In this document: positions 37,191-46,148 of the stretch, one piece after another
How the letters are laid out: every line of letters starts with the position of its first letter
Position numbering within the stretch: position 1 is the stretch's first letter
From: Neorhizobium populisoli
GTDB lineage: Bacteria; Pseudomonadota; Alphaproteobacteria; Rhizobiales; Rhizobiaceae
Reading direction: 5' to 3'
Length of the DNA: 64,000 nt
NCBI RefSeq assembly: GCF_019430945.1
Contig: NZ_JAHYCB010000002.1
Coordinates: forward strand, 124,001 to 188,000
Made by a program: the position numbers and the translations under genes
The notes under the pieces: generated by a model
Databases searched by the model: none
What the model was told of the DNA's origin: nothing
The model's input: only the letters and a program-made list of their open reading frames with translations

Positions 37191-38539
37191 TTACACCGTC
37201 CGGATATAGGCGTCGTATTCCACATCGGTGACGCGGAGCGAGAATTCGGAAAGTTCCTGTTGTTTGCAGGCCGTATAGAGCGCCCGGTATTTTGGCCCGA
37301 GCGTCGCATAGGCGAAGGTCGAGCGGCTGAACTGTTGCAGCGCATAATCCCAGTTGGTCGGCAGCGGCTCGTGGCTGATCGCATGCTGGTCGCGCCGCCC
37401 GGATTGCGCTTTTCCTTCATGCCGGTCAGCGCCGCATTGAGGATCATCGCCAGGACCAGATAGGGATTGGTGTCGGACCCCGCGACGCGATGTTCGATAC
37501 GCGTGGCCGGCTTCGAGGCGGTGATCACCCGCACCGCCGCCGAACGGTTATCGAAGCCCCAGGAGGCATAGGTCGGCGCATGTTCGGAGGGGCGCAGGCG
37601 GCGGTAGGAATTGGCATGCGGCGCAAACACCGCCATGCTTTCTCCCATGTTTTCCAACAATCCGCCGACCGAATGGAACAGTGCTTCCGAAGGCCCGTCA
37701 TCGCCGACATAGACATTGCGTCCGGCCTCGTCGATCAGCGAGAAATGCACATGCATGCCACTGCCGGCCTGCATGCCATAGGGTTTCGCCATGAAGGTGG
37801 CATCGAGATCGTTGGCCCGCGCCACGCCCTTAACGATGCGCTTCAGCAGCACCGCGTAATCGGCCGCCTTCAGCGCATCCGGCACATGGTTGAGGTTGAT
37901 CTCATACTGGCCGGGACCGTTTTCCCGCAGCGTCGTATCGGCTGGAATGCCTTGCGCCCGAGCCGCGCTGGCGATGCCGTGGAAGACATCCTCGAAATCC
38001 TGCAGTTCCGAGATTGAAAGCACCTGCGTCTGCCCCGTATGCCAGCGGCCATCGCGGGAATTCGGTGGACGCACCGGATCGAGCGCCGAGCGCACCGGAT
38101 CGATGAGGTAGAATTCCAGCTCCGTTGCCACGACCGGTGTCAGGCCGATCTTCGCAAAGCCTTTCAGCACATTTGCTAAAACCTGCCGCGGATCGCCGTA
38201 GAAGCCGGCGCCATCCGGATCACGCATGCCGAGCAGGACCTGTGCGGTCGGTCGGTTCAGCCATGTGACGCGCGACAGCGTGCCGGGGATCGGGAAACAG
38301 ATGCCGTCCGGATCGCCGGTGCCTTCCGCCAGCCCGGCATTGTTGACGTCGCGGCCCCAGACGTCCAGCGCGTAAACGGAGCGCGGCATCGCCATGCCTT
38401 TCGACAACACGTCGAGCGCCCGTTCGCGCGGAATCCATTTGCCGCGCGGCACGCCGTTCACGTCGATGACGAAGGCTTCGAGGACTTCGATATCCGGATT
38501 GTTTTCGAAAAAGATCTGGGCGTAGCTGATATCATCCAT
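37191..38539 (-). pseudogene. puuA: gamma-glutamylputrescine synthetase (glutamine synthetase family), frameshifted
   Basis: The first 381 codons encode a glutamine-synthetase-fold ligase of PuuA type: N-terminal grasp domain, ELEFYLIDP, the ATP-site stretch AGSGMHVHFSLID, and RLRPSEHAPTYASWGFDNRS. At 37391-37399 the reading frame shifts by one base. In the next frame the expected C-terminus is intact, running from DQHAISHEPLPTNWDYALQQF to VEYDAYIRTV and a stop at 37191-37193, 3 bases before puuB. Read literally, the upstream frame continues into puuB as nonsense residues. Restored length would be about 448 residues. It is either a recent inactivation or a sequencing error. Confidence 0.8.
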
Positions 38540-38566
38540 GGGATATCAGATAGCCCAGACTTCAAA

Positions 38567-38667
38567 GCATGTCGCGCAAAAGTGTGCCGCGGTTTTGCGA
38601 GAACGACATGCGAAAAAAGAGACGCTAAAGTGCTCGAGCGAATCCGCAAGATCGCGGTGCGCTTTAG
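38567..38667. repeat. RIME-1-like double palindrome
   Basis: Two adjacent large palindromes: GCATGTCG-CGCAAAA ... TTTTGCG-CGACATGC (38567-38611) and CTAAAGTGC ... GCGCTTTAG (38625-38667). This is the build of the rhizobial intergenic mosaic element RIME-1. It fills the gap between the D-amino acid dehydrogenase gene and puuA. Confidence 0.8.
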
Positions 38668-38674
38668 CTTTCGA

Positions 38675-39925
38675 CTAGGCGTTGAAACGTTCCGGGCGAT
38701 AGGCCGAGATATCGATCAACGTCTTTTCACCGCAGATGGCTTCCGCGATCACCTGACCCGTTACCGGGCCGAGGGTGAGGCCGTGATGCGCGTGGCCGAA
38801 GGCGAACCACAGGCCTTCATGGCGCGGCGCCTTGCCGATGACCGGCATCATGTCCGGCGTGCAGGGGCGGGCGCCCATCCAGGGCTCCTTGTCCAGCCGT
38901 TCGCCAAGCGGGAAGATTTCCCGCGCGACCGCTTCGGCGCGCTGCAACTGCACCGGCGTCTTCGGCGCATCGCGGCGGGCGAACTCGGCGCCGGTGGTCA
39001 GGCGGATGCCCTGATTCATCGGCGCGAGGAAATAACCCCGCTCCGCATCCATGGTCCAGCCATTCAGCTTGGCATTGCCCTTCGGCGCATAATGCATGTG
39101 ATAGCCGCGCTTGACGCCCACCAGGAAATTGTAGCCGAGCGGCTTGGTGACCGTATCCGACCACGGCCCGAGCGCCACGACCACATGCTTCGCCTCGACC
39201 GTGCCGTCTGCCACGACGACTCGCCAGCCGGTGGTCGTCTTGGAAAGGCTCTTCGCATCGCCCTTCAGCACCCGGCCGCCAAGCTTTTCGAACAGTGCCA
39301 GATAGGCACGCGTCAGCGCCAGCGGATCCTTGACCGACCATGGATCTTCCCAGCGCAGCCCGCCGACGAAATCACCAGACAGATTGGGCTCCTGCTCGGC
39401 GATATCGGCCGGTGAAAGCTCCTTGAAGGCAACGCCATATTCCTTTTTGAGCCGCGTCGCCTCGCCGATTTCGCCGTCATGCTTGGCGCGGGTGCGGAAC
39501 ACTTCCGTCCAGCCGTTCTTGGCGATCAGATCCTGCGCGCCGGCTTCCTCGATCAGCTCGTTATGGGTGGAGATCGAATGCTCGATCAGCGGCGCATAGG
39601 AACGCGCGATCAGCTGATGACGGGTCAGGTTCGAGTTCCACCAGTATTTCGCCAGGAACGATGTGACCGAGGGAATGGCCTTCCAGTGGTAATGCGCATC
39701 GATGCGGTTGTTCAGCGCATAACGCAGGATCAGACCGAACTGCTGCGGAAAACCGTAGGGCACCACGCCTTCGCGCTGGATCAGGCCGGCATTGCCGTAG
39801 GACGTTTCCATGCCCGGTTCCTGCCGGTCGACGAGAACAACCGACTTGCCGCGCCGCGCCAGCTGTACTGCCGTCGAAACGCCGATGATGCCGGCTCCCA
39901 GCACGATCACATCTGTTGTTGCCAT
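38675..39925 (-). CDS. dadA: D-amino acid dehydrogenase (DadA-like FAD enzyme)
   Basis: A 416-residue DAO-family flavoenzyme most like the small subunit DadA, which deaminates D-amino acids oxidatively and passes electrons to the respiratory chain. The FAD motif VLGAGIIGVSTAVQLARRG is at residues about 8-26, METSYGNAGLI follows, and the C-terminus has GLWFAFGHAHHGLTLGP. It precedes puuA and puuB on the same strand but is separated from them by a RIME element. No alanine racemase is nearby, so the specific substrate is uncertain. Confidence 0.82.
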   Translation of the reverse strand: MATTDVIVLGAGIIGVSTAVQLARRGKSVVLVDRQEPGMETSYGNAGLIQREGVVPYGFPQQFGLILRYALNNRIDAHYHWKAIPSVTSFLAKYWWNSNLTRHQLIARSYAPLIEHSISTHNELIEEAGAQDLIAKNGWTEVFRTRAKHDGEIGEATRLKKEYGVAFKELSPADIAEQEPNLSGDFVGGLRWEDPWSVKDPLALTRAYLALFEKLGGRVLKGDAKSLSKTTTGWRVVVADGTVEAKHVVVALGPWSDTVTKPLGYNFLVGVKRGYHMHYAPKGNAKLNGWTMDAERGYFLAPMNQGIRLTTGAEFARRDAPKTPVQLQRAEAVAREIFPLGERLDKEPWMGARPCTPDMMPVIGKAPRHEGLWFAFGHAHHGLTLGPVTGQVIAEAICGEKTLIDISAYRPERFNA

Positions 39926-40143
39926 GATCTGAATTCCATTCCCAAGTTTTATGGTTCAAGTCTTTTATGCTTCTAGCACCTGACCATGCCGCCCCGGATG
40001 CTGCGGTGCAATTGAAAAATTGCCACCACATATATGGATTCCCTATTTCTTCGTGCCCGGCATCCAATCGAATGCCTATGGGCCGCTCGCTACCTTCTGG
40101 ATCGTGCATCGCTTTCGATGCCATCCATCAAGGAGTGACTGAA

Positions 40144-40323
40144 ATGTTTGGTCGTTTGGGAAGCATTACCTTCCTGCATCTCGCCGAAGCCGAGGCGCAA
40201 CGACGCCGGCTCGCCGATGGCAACCGCCCGGAAGATGCCAATCTCGGCATTTTCCTGCGGCTGATCGGCGTCATCGCGCTCGGCGTCTGCGCGGCAAGCC
40301 TCGTCTCGATGGCGGTGGCTTGA
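40144..40323 (+). CDS. 59-residue single-span membrane protein
   Basis: Starts MFGRLGSITFLHLAEAEAQRRR, then a charged loop and a C-terminal hydrophobic segment (IFLRLIGVIALGVCAASLVSMAVA). ATG follows AAGGAG at 9 bases. First of three consecutive small genes with tight spacing (12 and 8 bases). I do not recognise it. The 218-base gap upstream (39926-40143) shows no other gene and presumably holds the promoter. Confidence 0.6.
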   Translation: MFGRLGSITFLHLAEAEAQRRRLADGNRPEDANLGIFLRLIGVIALGVCAASLVSMAVA

Positions 40324-40334
40324 AGGAGATGGCC

Positions 40335-40625
40335 ATGAACAAGTCTAAGCTCAGCAACGCCTGGAAAAGCGAACCTCCCCAACGCGCCGGCGTACGCTTC
40401 ATGGTCGGCCGCGATGCCGGCGGCCGCTGGATCGTCTCCGACCGCGAAGGTCGTGTCGGCGGCCTGTTCACCGACCGTGCCTCGGCAGTGCATTTCGCCA
40501 TGTTCGAAAGCGACCACTTGCCGGGCGCCGTCTGCTGCGTGCCGGAAGAGGTGACGCTGAGCTTGGATTCGGCTTTCGACAGCCGGGCGATGCGGCCGGG
40601 CATTAAGGTCGCGGGCAGGGCATAG
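40335..40625 (+). CDS. hypothetical soluble protein, 96 aa
   Basis: Starts MNKSKLSNAWKSEP; the middle reads RFMVGRDAGGRWIVSDREGRVGGLFTDRASAVHFAMFE, a compact beta-rich pattern resembling small DUF-type proteins of rhizobia (repeat-like WxVxDxxGRxGGxF). Two cysteines (AVCCVPEE). ATG 40335 follows AAGGAG; an ATG two codons earlier is also possible. Middle gene of a three-gene small-protein unit. Function unknown. Confidence 0.6.
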   Translation: MNKSKLSNAWKSEPPQRAGVRFMVGRDAGGRWIVSDREGRVGGLFTDRASAVHFAMFESDHLPGAVCCVPEEVTLSLDSAFDSRAMRPGIKVAGRA

Positions 40626-40633
40626 AGGCGGAC

Positions 40634-40795
40634 ATGTCCAAGTCGTTCGATCGGGTGCGCGGGTATGTTTATCCGCGGGCGGTGAATTTTGACGCGCGGG
40701 ATAGTGCCCGGGCTTCAACGGTCATTCTTGGCATGCTGGGTGTGATGTGGGTTGTCATTCTCATCGCCCAGGTGATCATGCTGATTGCGGGGTAG
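40634..40795 (+). CDS. 53-residue single-span membrane protein
   Basis: Reads MSKSFDRVRGYVYPRAVNF, a short polar stretch, then a hydrophobic tail (TVILGMLGVMWVVILIAQVIML) ending IAG. ATG is 8 bases after the preceding stop with AGAGGCGG between. Third member of the small-gene unit and immediately followed by an intergenic repeat. Function unknown. Confidence 0.55.
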   Translation: MSKSFDRVRGYVYPRAVNFDARDSARASTVILGMLGVMWVVILIAQVIMLIAG

Positions 40796-40800
40796 GGAGG

Positions 40801-40966
40801 GAGCCGCGCGCTCCTGTCTTCCCCCTTGCGGGGAAGATGTCAGCAGAGCTGACAGATGGGGGTGGTGCCACGAACCCGACGTTAGAGGTTGTTGAACCAC
40901 CCCCCTCCGCCCTGCCGGGCACCTCCCCCGCAAGGGGGGAGGCTGGCCAGAGGCGCTGCTCAACCC
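40801..40966. repeat. GC-rich palindromic intergenic repeat
   Basis: Contains CTTCCCCCTTGCGGGGAAG, the palindrome TGTCAGC-aga-GCTGACA, GGGGGTGGT matched by ACCACCCCCC about 40 bases on, and CTCCCCCGCAAGGGGGGAG. This is a rhizobial mosaic element related in style to those at 7194 and 45977. The remainder of the 40796-41148 gap is the kdp leader and contains a small GGTGCC/GGCACC hairpin at 41086-41107; no other gene is seen. Confidence 0.7.
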
Positions 40967-41148
40967 CAAAATTCCTATAAAATTCCTATTTCTTTCCCCG
41001 TCCCTCAATCTCGAACCCCTATGCGCTCCAGCCGCATATTAGGCGTCGAGATGCAGACCATCTCAAAAGCCAGAAAAGCATGATCGGTGCCCCATCCGGA
41101 CGGCACCCTTCATCTTGCCTGGCTCCCCAAAACCCGGAGTCCAGATCG

Positions 41149-41232
41149 ATGATGGATATCATTCTACTCGGCACAGCGGTCGTCTTCTTCGCGCTCTGCT
41201 TTGCCTACACGCAAGCCTGCGACAGGCTTTGA
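41149..41232 (+). CDS. 27-residue membrane peptide preceding kdpF
   Basis: A 27-codon frame, MMDIILLGTAVVFFALCFAYTQACDRL, one hydrophobic span with a charged C-terminus. It lies 13 bases before kdpF and looks like the short peptide (pattern MD-hydrophobic-FFAL-...-CDRL) that often precedes kdpF outside the enterics. Both it and kdpF are single-span peptides, so it may be a second small subunit or stabiliser of the KdpABC complex. That role is inferred. Confidence 0.6.
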   Translation: MMDIILLGTAVVFFALCFAYTQACDRL

Positions 41233-41245
41233 AAGGAGGCCGCCG

Positions 41246-41335
41246 ATGATCTTCGATTATGTCCTGAGCGGTGCCGTGACCGTATTTCTCACCGTCTATC
41301 TCACCTACGCTCTCATTCGTCCCGAACGTTTCTGA
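41246..41335 (+). CDS. kdpF: potassium-transporting ATPase subunit KdpF
   Basis: A 29-residue single-span peptide ending YLTYALIRPERF, the recognisable KdpF tail (ALLRPERF in many species). It stabilises the KdpABC complex in the inner membrane. ATG follows AAAGGAGG at 6 bases, a strong site. It is 29 bases before kdpA. Confidence 0.85.
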   Translation: MIFDYVLSGAVTVFLTVYLTYALIRPERF

Positions 41336-41364
41336 CGAAGCGCGGGTATTGAAAGTTTCCTCCC

Positions 41365-43068
41365 ATGACCCTCAACGGATGGTTACAGATCCTCGTTTTC
41401 TGCGGGGTTCTGATCATGCTCGTCAAACCGCTCGGCGCTTATATCACGCGGGTGTTTTCCGGCGAGCGCACACTCCTCTCCCCGGTCCTCGTTCCCGTCG
41501 AACGGGGCCTTTACGCATTGGCCGGCACCAGCGAGCGCGAAGAACAGCATTGGACCTCCTATGCCTTCTCGCTGCTGATGTTCAACCTGCTCGGCACGCT
41601 GGTTCTCTACGGCCTGCTGCGCTTCCAGGACATGCTGCCGATGAACCCGGCCGGCATGGCTGCCGTCGGCCCCGAGCTTTCCTTCAACACCGCCACCAGC
41701 TTCGTCGCCAACACCAACTGGCAGAGCTACGGCGGTGAAAGCACCATGTCCTATCTCAGCCAGATGATGGGCCTTGCCGTGCAGAACTTCGTGTCTGCCG
41801 CAACCGGCATGGCGATAGCCATCGGCCTGATCCGTGCCTTCTCGCGCGCCTCCGGTAAGGCGCTCGGCAATTTCTGGGTCGATATGACCCGCGCCGTTCT
41901 TTATGTCCTGCTGCCGATCTGCGTCGTGCTGACGCTCGTTTATGTCTGGCTCGGCGTACCGCAGACCTTCGGTCCTTACGTGGAAGCCACGACGCTCGAA
42001 GGCGCCAAGCAGACGATCGCGCTCGGGCCTGTCGCCTCGCAGCTCGCCATCAAGATGCTCGGCACCAATGGCGGCGGTTTCTTCAACGCCAACTCCGCGC
42101 ATCCGTTCGAAAACCCCGACAATATCTCGAACATGATTCAGATGTTGTCGATCTTCGCGATCGGTGCAGCCTTCACCAACGTCTTCGGCCGCATGGTCGG
42201 CAACCAGCGCCAGGGCTGGGCGATCCTCTCTGCAATGTTCATCCTGTTCATTGCTGGCGTGGCCGTCGTCTACTGGGCGGAAGCTGCCGGCAATCCGATC
42301 ATGCACCAGCTTGGCCTTGCAGGTGGCAACATGGAAGGCAAGGAAGTCCGCTTCGGTGTCGTCATGTCGTCGCTCTTCGCGGTCATCACCACGGCTGCCT
42401 CCTGCGGCGCGGTCAATGCGATGCACGGCTCGTTCACGGCGCTTGGCGGCCTGATCCCGATCATCAACATGCAGCTCGGCGAAGTCATCGTCGGCGGCGT
42501 CGGCGCGGGCTTCTACGGTATCGTGATGTTCATCATCGTCGCCGTCTTCGTGGCGGGCCTGATGGTCGGCCGCACGCCGGAATATCTCGGCAAGAAGATC
42601 GAGGCGAAGGAAATGAAGATGGCGCTTCTCGCCGTCCTCTGCCTGCCGCTCGCCATGTTGGTCTTCGCCGCGATCGCCACCGTGCTGCCCTCCGCCGTCG
42701 CCTCGATCGGCACGGCCGGTCCGCATGGCTTCTCCGAAATCCTCTATGCCTATACGTCGGCTGCGGCCAACAACGGCTCGGCTTTCGGTGGCCTCACCGG
42801 CAACACGCCCTGGTACAACGTCACGCTCGGCATCGCCATGCTGATGGGGCGTTTCCTGGTCATCATCCCGGCGCTCGCCATTGCCGGCTCGCTGGTCGCC
42901 AAGAAAACGGTTCCCGCTTCGGCCGGCACGTTCCCGACCGATGGCGGCCTGTTCGTCGGTCTTCTCGTCGGCACGATCCTGATCGTCGGCGGCCTCACCT
43001 TCATGCCCGCCCTGGCGCTCGGCCCCGTGGTCGAACACCTGGTCATGATCGCCGGCCAGACATTTTGA
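41365..43068 (+). CDS. kdpA: potassium-transporting ATPase subunit KdpA
   Basis: The potassium channel-like, ion-selecting subunit of the high-affinity Kdp pump, 567 residues with about ten membrane segments. Selectivity-filter loops are visible as [37 protein letters not shown] and [12 protein letters not shown]. Length is normal. It is followed by an extra 54-residue ORF before kdpB. Confidence 0.97.
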   Translation: MTLNGWLQILVFCGVLIMLVKPLGAYITRVFSGERTLLSPVLVPVERGLYALAGTSEREEQHWTSYAFSLLMFNLLGTLVLYGLLRFQDMLPMNPAGMAAVGPELSFNTATSFVANTNWQSYGGESTMSYLSQMMGLAVQNFVSAATGMAIAIGLIRAFSRASGKALGNFWVDMTRAVLYVLLPICVVLTLVYVWLGVPQTFGPYVEATTLEGAKQTIALGPVASQLAIKMLGTNGGGFFNANSAHPFENPDNISNMIQMLSIFAIGAAFTNVFGRMVGNQRQGWAILSAMFILFIAGVAVVYWAEAAGNPIMHQLGLAGGNMEGKEVRFGVVMSSLFAVITTAASCGAVNAMHGSFTALGGLIPIINMQLGEVIVGGVGAGFYGIVMFIIVAVFVAGLMVGRTPEYLGKKIEAKEMKMALLAVLCLPLAMLVFAAIATVLPSAVASIGTAGPHGFSEILYAYTSAAANNGSAFGGLTGNTPWYNVTLGIAMLMGRFLVIIPALAIAGSLVAKKTVPASAGTFPTDGGLFVGLLVGTILIVGGLTFMPALALGPVVEHLVMIAGQTF

Positions 43069-43079
43069 GGATGGTAGTC

Positions 43080-43244
43080 ATGAGCATTCGTCAGGCCCTC
43101 CGCAAACAGTCCGACCTTGCCTCGCAAAAGCGGGGCAAGGGGACCACCAAAGGTCATCAGAGCTGGTGTGGTTCCAATGCAATCCTCGCGATGATGGCGG
43201 GTGTTCTCGCCATCGTCTGCGCAGTCGAAATCCTTCACGGCTGA
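43080..43244 (+). CDS. 54-residue membrane protein between kdpA and kdpB
   Basis: Reads [20 protein letters not shown], a basic cytosolic part, then [30 protein letters not shown] with one hydrophobic span. It starts 11 bases after kdpA (GAGG at a suitable distance) and ends 55 bases before kdpB. In the canonical operon kdpA and kdpB are nearly contiguous, so this is an insertion of a small gene. It could be an accessory of the pump. Not recognised by name. Confidence 0.6.
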   Translation: MSIRQALRKQSDLASQKRGKGTTKGHQSWCGSNAILAMMAGVLAIVCAVEILHG

Positions 43245-43299
43245 TCAGCTTCCCTTATCGGGAACGCAAGTCGCCTCTTTTTCAAAGCTGGAGTCTCTT

Positions 43300-45387
43300 A
43301 TGAGCCAGTCCAAATCCGCGAGTATCCTCGATAGTCGCATCCTCATTCCGGCCGTGGGCGGCGCTTTTACCAAGCTCAACCCGCGGACGCTCGCCAAGAA
43401 CCCGGTCATGTTCGTCGTGGCCGTCGTCTCGGTACTGACTACCATCCTGTTCCTCCGCGACCTTGCGAGCGGCAACGGCAATCTCGGCTTCTCCTTCCAG
43501 ATCAACCTTTGGCTCTGGTTCACCGTGCTGTTCGCCAACTTCGCGGAGGCCGTTGCCGAGGGCCGCGGCAAGGCGCAGGCGGATTCGCTGCGCAAGACCC
43601 GCACTGAAACCCAGGCCAAACTGCTGACCGGCAATGACCGCACCGCCTACAAGATGGTGCCCGGCACCAGCCTCAAGGTGAACGACGTCGTCATCGTCGA
43701 GGCGGGCGATATCATTCCGTCGGACGGCGAAGTGATCGAAGGCGTCGCCTCGGTCAACGAAGCCGCCATCACCGGTGAATCCGCCCCGGTCATCCGCGAA
43801 TCCGGCGGCGACCGTTCGGCTGTGACAGGCGGCACGCAGGTCCTGTCCGACTGGATCCGCGTGCGCATCACCGCCGCTGCCGGCTCCACCTTCATCGACC
43901 GGATGATCGCGCTCGTTGAAGGCGCCGAACGCCAGAAGACGCCGAACGAGATCGCGCTCAACATCCTGCTTGCCGGCATGACGCTGATCTTCGTACTCGC
44001 CACCGCGACGATCCCGAGCTTCGCATCCTATGCCGGCGGCTCGATCCCGATCATCGTACTGGTCGCGCTGTTCGTGACGCTGATCCCGACGACGATCGGC
44101 GCGCTTCTCTCGGCCATCGGCATCGCCGGCATGGACCGCCTCGTCCGTTTCAACGTGCTCGCCATGTCCGGCCGCGCCGTGGAGGCTGCCGGCGATGTCG
44201 ATACGCTGCTCTTGGACAAGACCGGCACGATCACCCTTGGCAACCGTCAGGCGACGGAGTTTAAGCCGGTCCGCGGAGTTACCGCCCAAGAACTGGCCGA
44301 TGCTGCCCAGCTTGCCTCGCTCGCCGACGAAACGCCGGAAGGCCGCTCGGTCGTCGTGCTCGCCAAGGAGAAATACGCCATCCGCGCCCGCGACATGGCG
44401 AGCCTGCAGGCGACCTTCATTCCGTTTACCGCCCAGACCCGCATGAGCGGCGTCGATATCGACGGTTCGCAGATCCGCAAGGGCGCCGTCGATGCGGTTC
44501 TCGCCTATGTCGGTTCAGGTCCGCTGCAGGTTTCCGGCAACACGGCGATTGCCGTGAGCCCGGAAAATGAAACCGTGCGTGAACTGCGCGGCATTGCCGA
44601 GGAGATTGCCAAGGCCGGCGGCACCCCGCTCGCTGTCGCCCGCGACGGCAAACTGCTCGGAGTCATCCAGCTCAAGGATATCGTCAAGGGCGGCATCCGC
44701 GAACGGTTCGCGGAGCTGCGCCGCATGGGCATCCGCACCGTGATGATCACCGGCGACAACCCGATGACCGCCGCCGCCATCGCTGCCGAAGCCGGCGTCG
44801 ACGACTTCCTCGCCCAGGCCACACCGGAAATGAAACTCGCCCTCATTCGCGAGGAGCAGGCCAAGGGTAAGCTGGTCGCCATGTGCGGCGACGGCACCAA
44901 TGACGCTCCCGCGCTGGCCCAGTCAGACGTTGGCGTTGCCATGAACACCGGCACGGTGGCCGCCCGCGAGGCCGGCAACATGGTCGACCTCGACTCGGAC
45001 CCGACGAAGCTCATCGAGATCGTCGAGATCGGCAAGCAGCTCTTGATGACCCGTGGCGCACTGACGACGTTTTCGATCGCCAACGACATCGCCAAGTATT
45101 TCGCCATTATCCCGGCGATGTTCCTGGCCTTTTATCCGCAGCTTGGTGTGCTCAACATCATGGGCCTCGCCACGCCGCAGAGCGCCATCCTGTCAGCGAT
45201 CATCTTCAATGCGCTGATCATCATCGCGCTGATCCCGCTGTCGCTGAAGGGCGTGAAGTACCGCGCCATCGGCGCCGGCGCGCTTCTGTCCCGTAACCTG
45301 CTGGTCTACGGCCTCGGTGGCATCATCGTCCCGTTCATCGGCATCAAGGCGATCGACATGGTCATCACGGCAATCGGTCTCGCTTAA
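43300..45387 (+). CDS. kdpB: potassium-transporting P-type ATPase subunit KdpB
   Basis: The catalytic P-type ATPase subunit, 695 residues. Phosphorylation motif DKTGTIT, actuator [13 protein letters not shown], hinge [12 protein letters not shown] and nucleotide-binding regions are intact; membrane segments include the [18 protein letters not shown] stretch characteristic of KdpB. ATG 43300 ([10 protein letters not shown]) has GGAG upstream; an earlier in-frame ATG overlaps the 54-residue gene and is not needed. Confidence 0.97.
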   Translation: MSQSKSASILDSRILIPAVGGAFTKLNPRTLAKNPVMFVVAVVSVLTTILFLRDLASGNGNLGFSFQINLWLWFTVLFANFAEAVAEGRGKAQADSLRKTRTETQAKLLTGNDRTAYKMVPGTSLKVNDVVIVEAGDIIPSDGEVIEGVASVNEAAITGESAPVIRESGGDRSAVTGGTQVLSDWIRVRITAAAGSTFIDRMIALVEGAERQKTPNEIALNILLAGMTLIFVLATATIPSFASYAGGSIPIIVLVALFVTLIPTTIGALLSAIGIAGMDRLVRFNVLAMSGRAVEAAGDVDTLLLDKTGTITLGNRQATEFKPVRGVTAQELADAAQLASLADETPEGRSVVVLAKEKYAIRARDMASLQATFIPFTAQTRMSGVDIDGSQIRKGAVDAVLAYVGSGPLQVSGNTAIAVSPENETVRELRGIAEEIAKAGGTPLAVARDGKLLGVIQLKDIVKGGIRERFAELRRMGIRTVMITGDNPMTAAAIAAEAGVDDFLAQATPEMKLALIREEQAKGKLVAMCGDGTNDAPALAQSDVGVAMNTGTVAAREAGNMVDLDSDPTKLIEIVEIGKQLLMTRGALTTFSIANDIAKYFAIIPAMFLAFYPQLGVLNIMGLATPQSAILSAIIFNALIIIALIPLSLKGVKYRAIGAGALLSRNLLVYGLGGIIVPFIGIKAIDMVITAIGLA

Positions 45388-45398
45388 GGAATCTCGTC

Positions 45399-45971
45399 AT
45401 GTTGAAACAACTCCGCCCGGCAATCGTCATGATCGTTGCCACCACTGTTATCACCGGTCTGATTTACCCCTTCGCGATGACCAGCGTTGCCCAGGCCATA
45501 TTCCCGGCGCAGGCAAACGGCAGCCTGATCGAAAAGAACGGTCAGGTTGTCGGCTCGAAACTGATCGGCCAGGCTTTTGCCGGCGACCAGTATTTCCATG
45601 GCCGGCCCTCGGCTGCCGGCGCCAATGGCTATGATGCTGCCTCGTCCTCCGGCTCCAACCTCGGCCCGACCAGCCAGAAGCTGATCGATCGCGTGAAGGC
45701 CGATTATGAGGCGGCCAAGGCGACCAATCCGAATGCAGAAGTGCCGATCGATCTGGTCACCGCCTCGGGTAGTGGGCTTGATCCGCATATCTCGCCGGAA
45801 GCGGCTTATTTTCAGGTGCCGCGTGTGGCGAAGGCTCGCAATGTGGATGAGGCCAAGGTTCGTGCACTGGTCGATGAGAGTGTCGAGGGTCGCGAACTCG
45901 GGTTCCTCGGTGAACCTGTCGTCAATGTGCTTGCGCTTAATATGAAGCTTGATGCACCTATGACGCGGTGA
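45399..45971 (+). CDS. kdpC: potassium-transporting ATPase subunit KdpC
   Basis: The single-span periplasmic subunit that raises potassium affinity, 190 residues. The N-terminal membrane segment is followed by [20 protein letters not shown] and the conserved [27 protein letters not shown] block. 11 bases after kdpB. A palindromic repeat separates it from kdpD. Confidence 0.96.
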   Translation: MLKQLRPAIVMIVATTVITGLIYPFAMTSVAQAIFPAQANGSLIEKNGQVVGSKLIGQAFAGDQYFHGRPSAAGANGYDAASSSGSNLGPTSQKLIDRVKADYEAAKATNPNAEVPIDLVTASGSGLDPHISPEAAYFQVPRVAKARNVDEAKVRALVDESVEGRELGFLGEPVVNVLALNMKLDAPMTR

Positions 45972-45976
45972 GGGAT

Positions 45977-46125
45977 GGCGCAAGCGGCCCCCTCACCCGG
46001 CCTCCGCTTTGCTCGGCCACCCTCTCCCCGAGGGGAGAGGAGGAGCGGCGACGGTGCGGCACTTCCCCTTCTCCCCAGCGGGGAGAAGGTGGCCCGAAGG
46101 GTCGGATGAGGGGGCCGTTTGCGCC
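45977..46125. repeat. palindromic element inside the kdp operon
   Basis: A mosaic palindrome with 19-bp inverted ends: GGCGCAAGCGGCCCCCTCA (45977-45995) and TGAGGGGGCCGTTTGCGCC (46107-46125), one G-T mismatch. Internal stems are CTCTCCCC/GGGGAGAG and CTTCTCCCC/GGGGAGAAG. It sits between kdpC and kdpD, starts 6 bases past the kdpC stop, and would fold strongly in the operon mRNA. Confidence 0.8.
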
Positions 46126-46148
46126 AACCGATAAGAAAGACCAAACGC

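Noticed and set aside
41383..43038. A 551-codon minus-strand frame over kdpA
   Set aside because: Antisense shadow of kdpA. The product is a charged Asp/His/Arg-rich string; kdpA has intact selectivity motifs.
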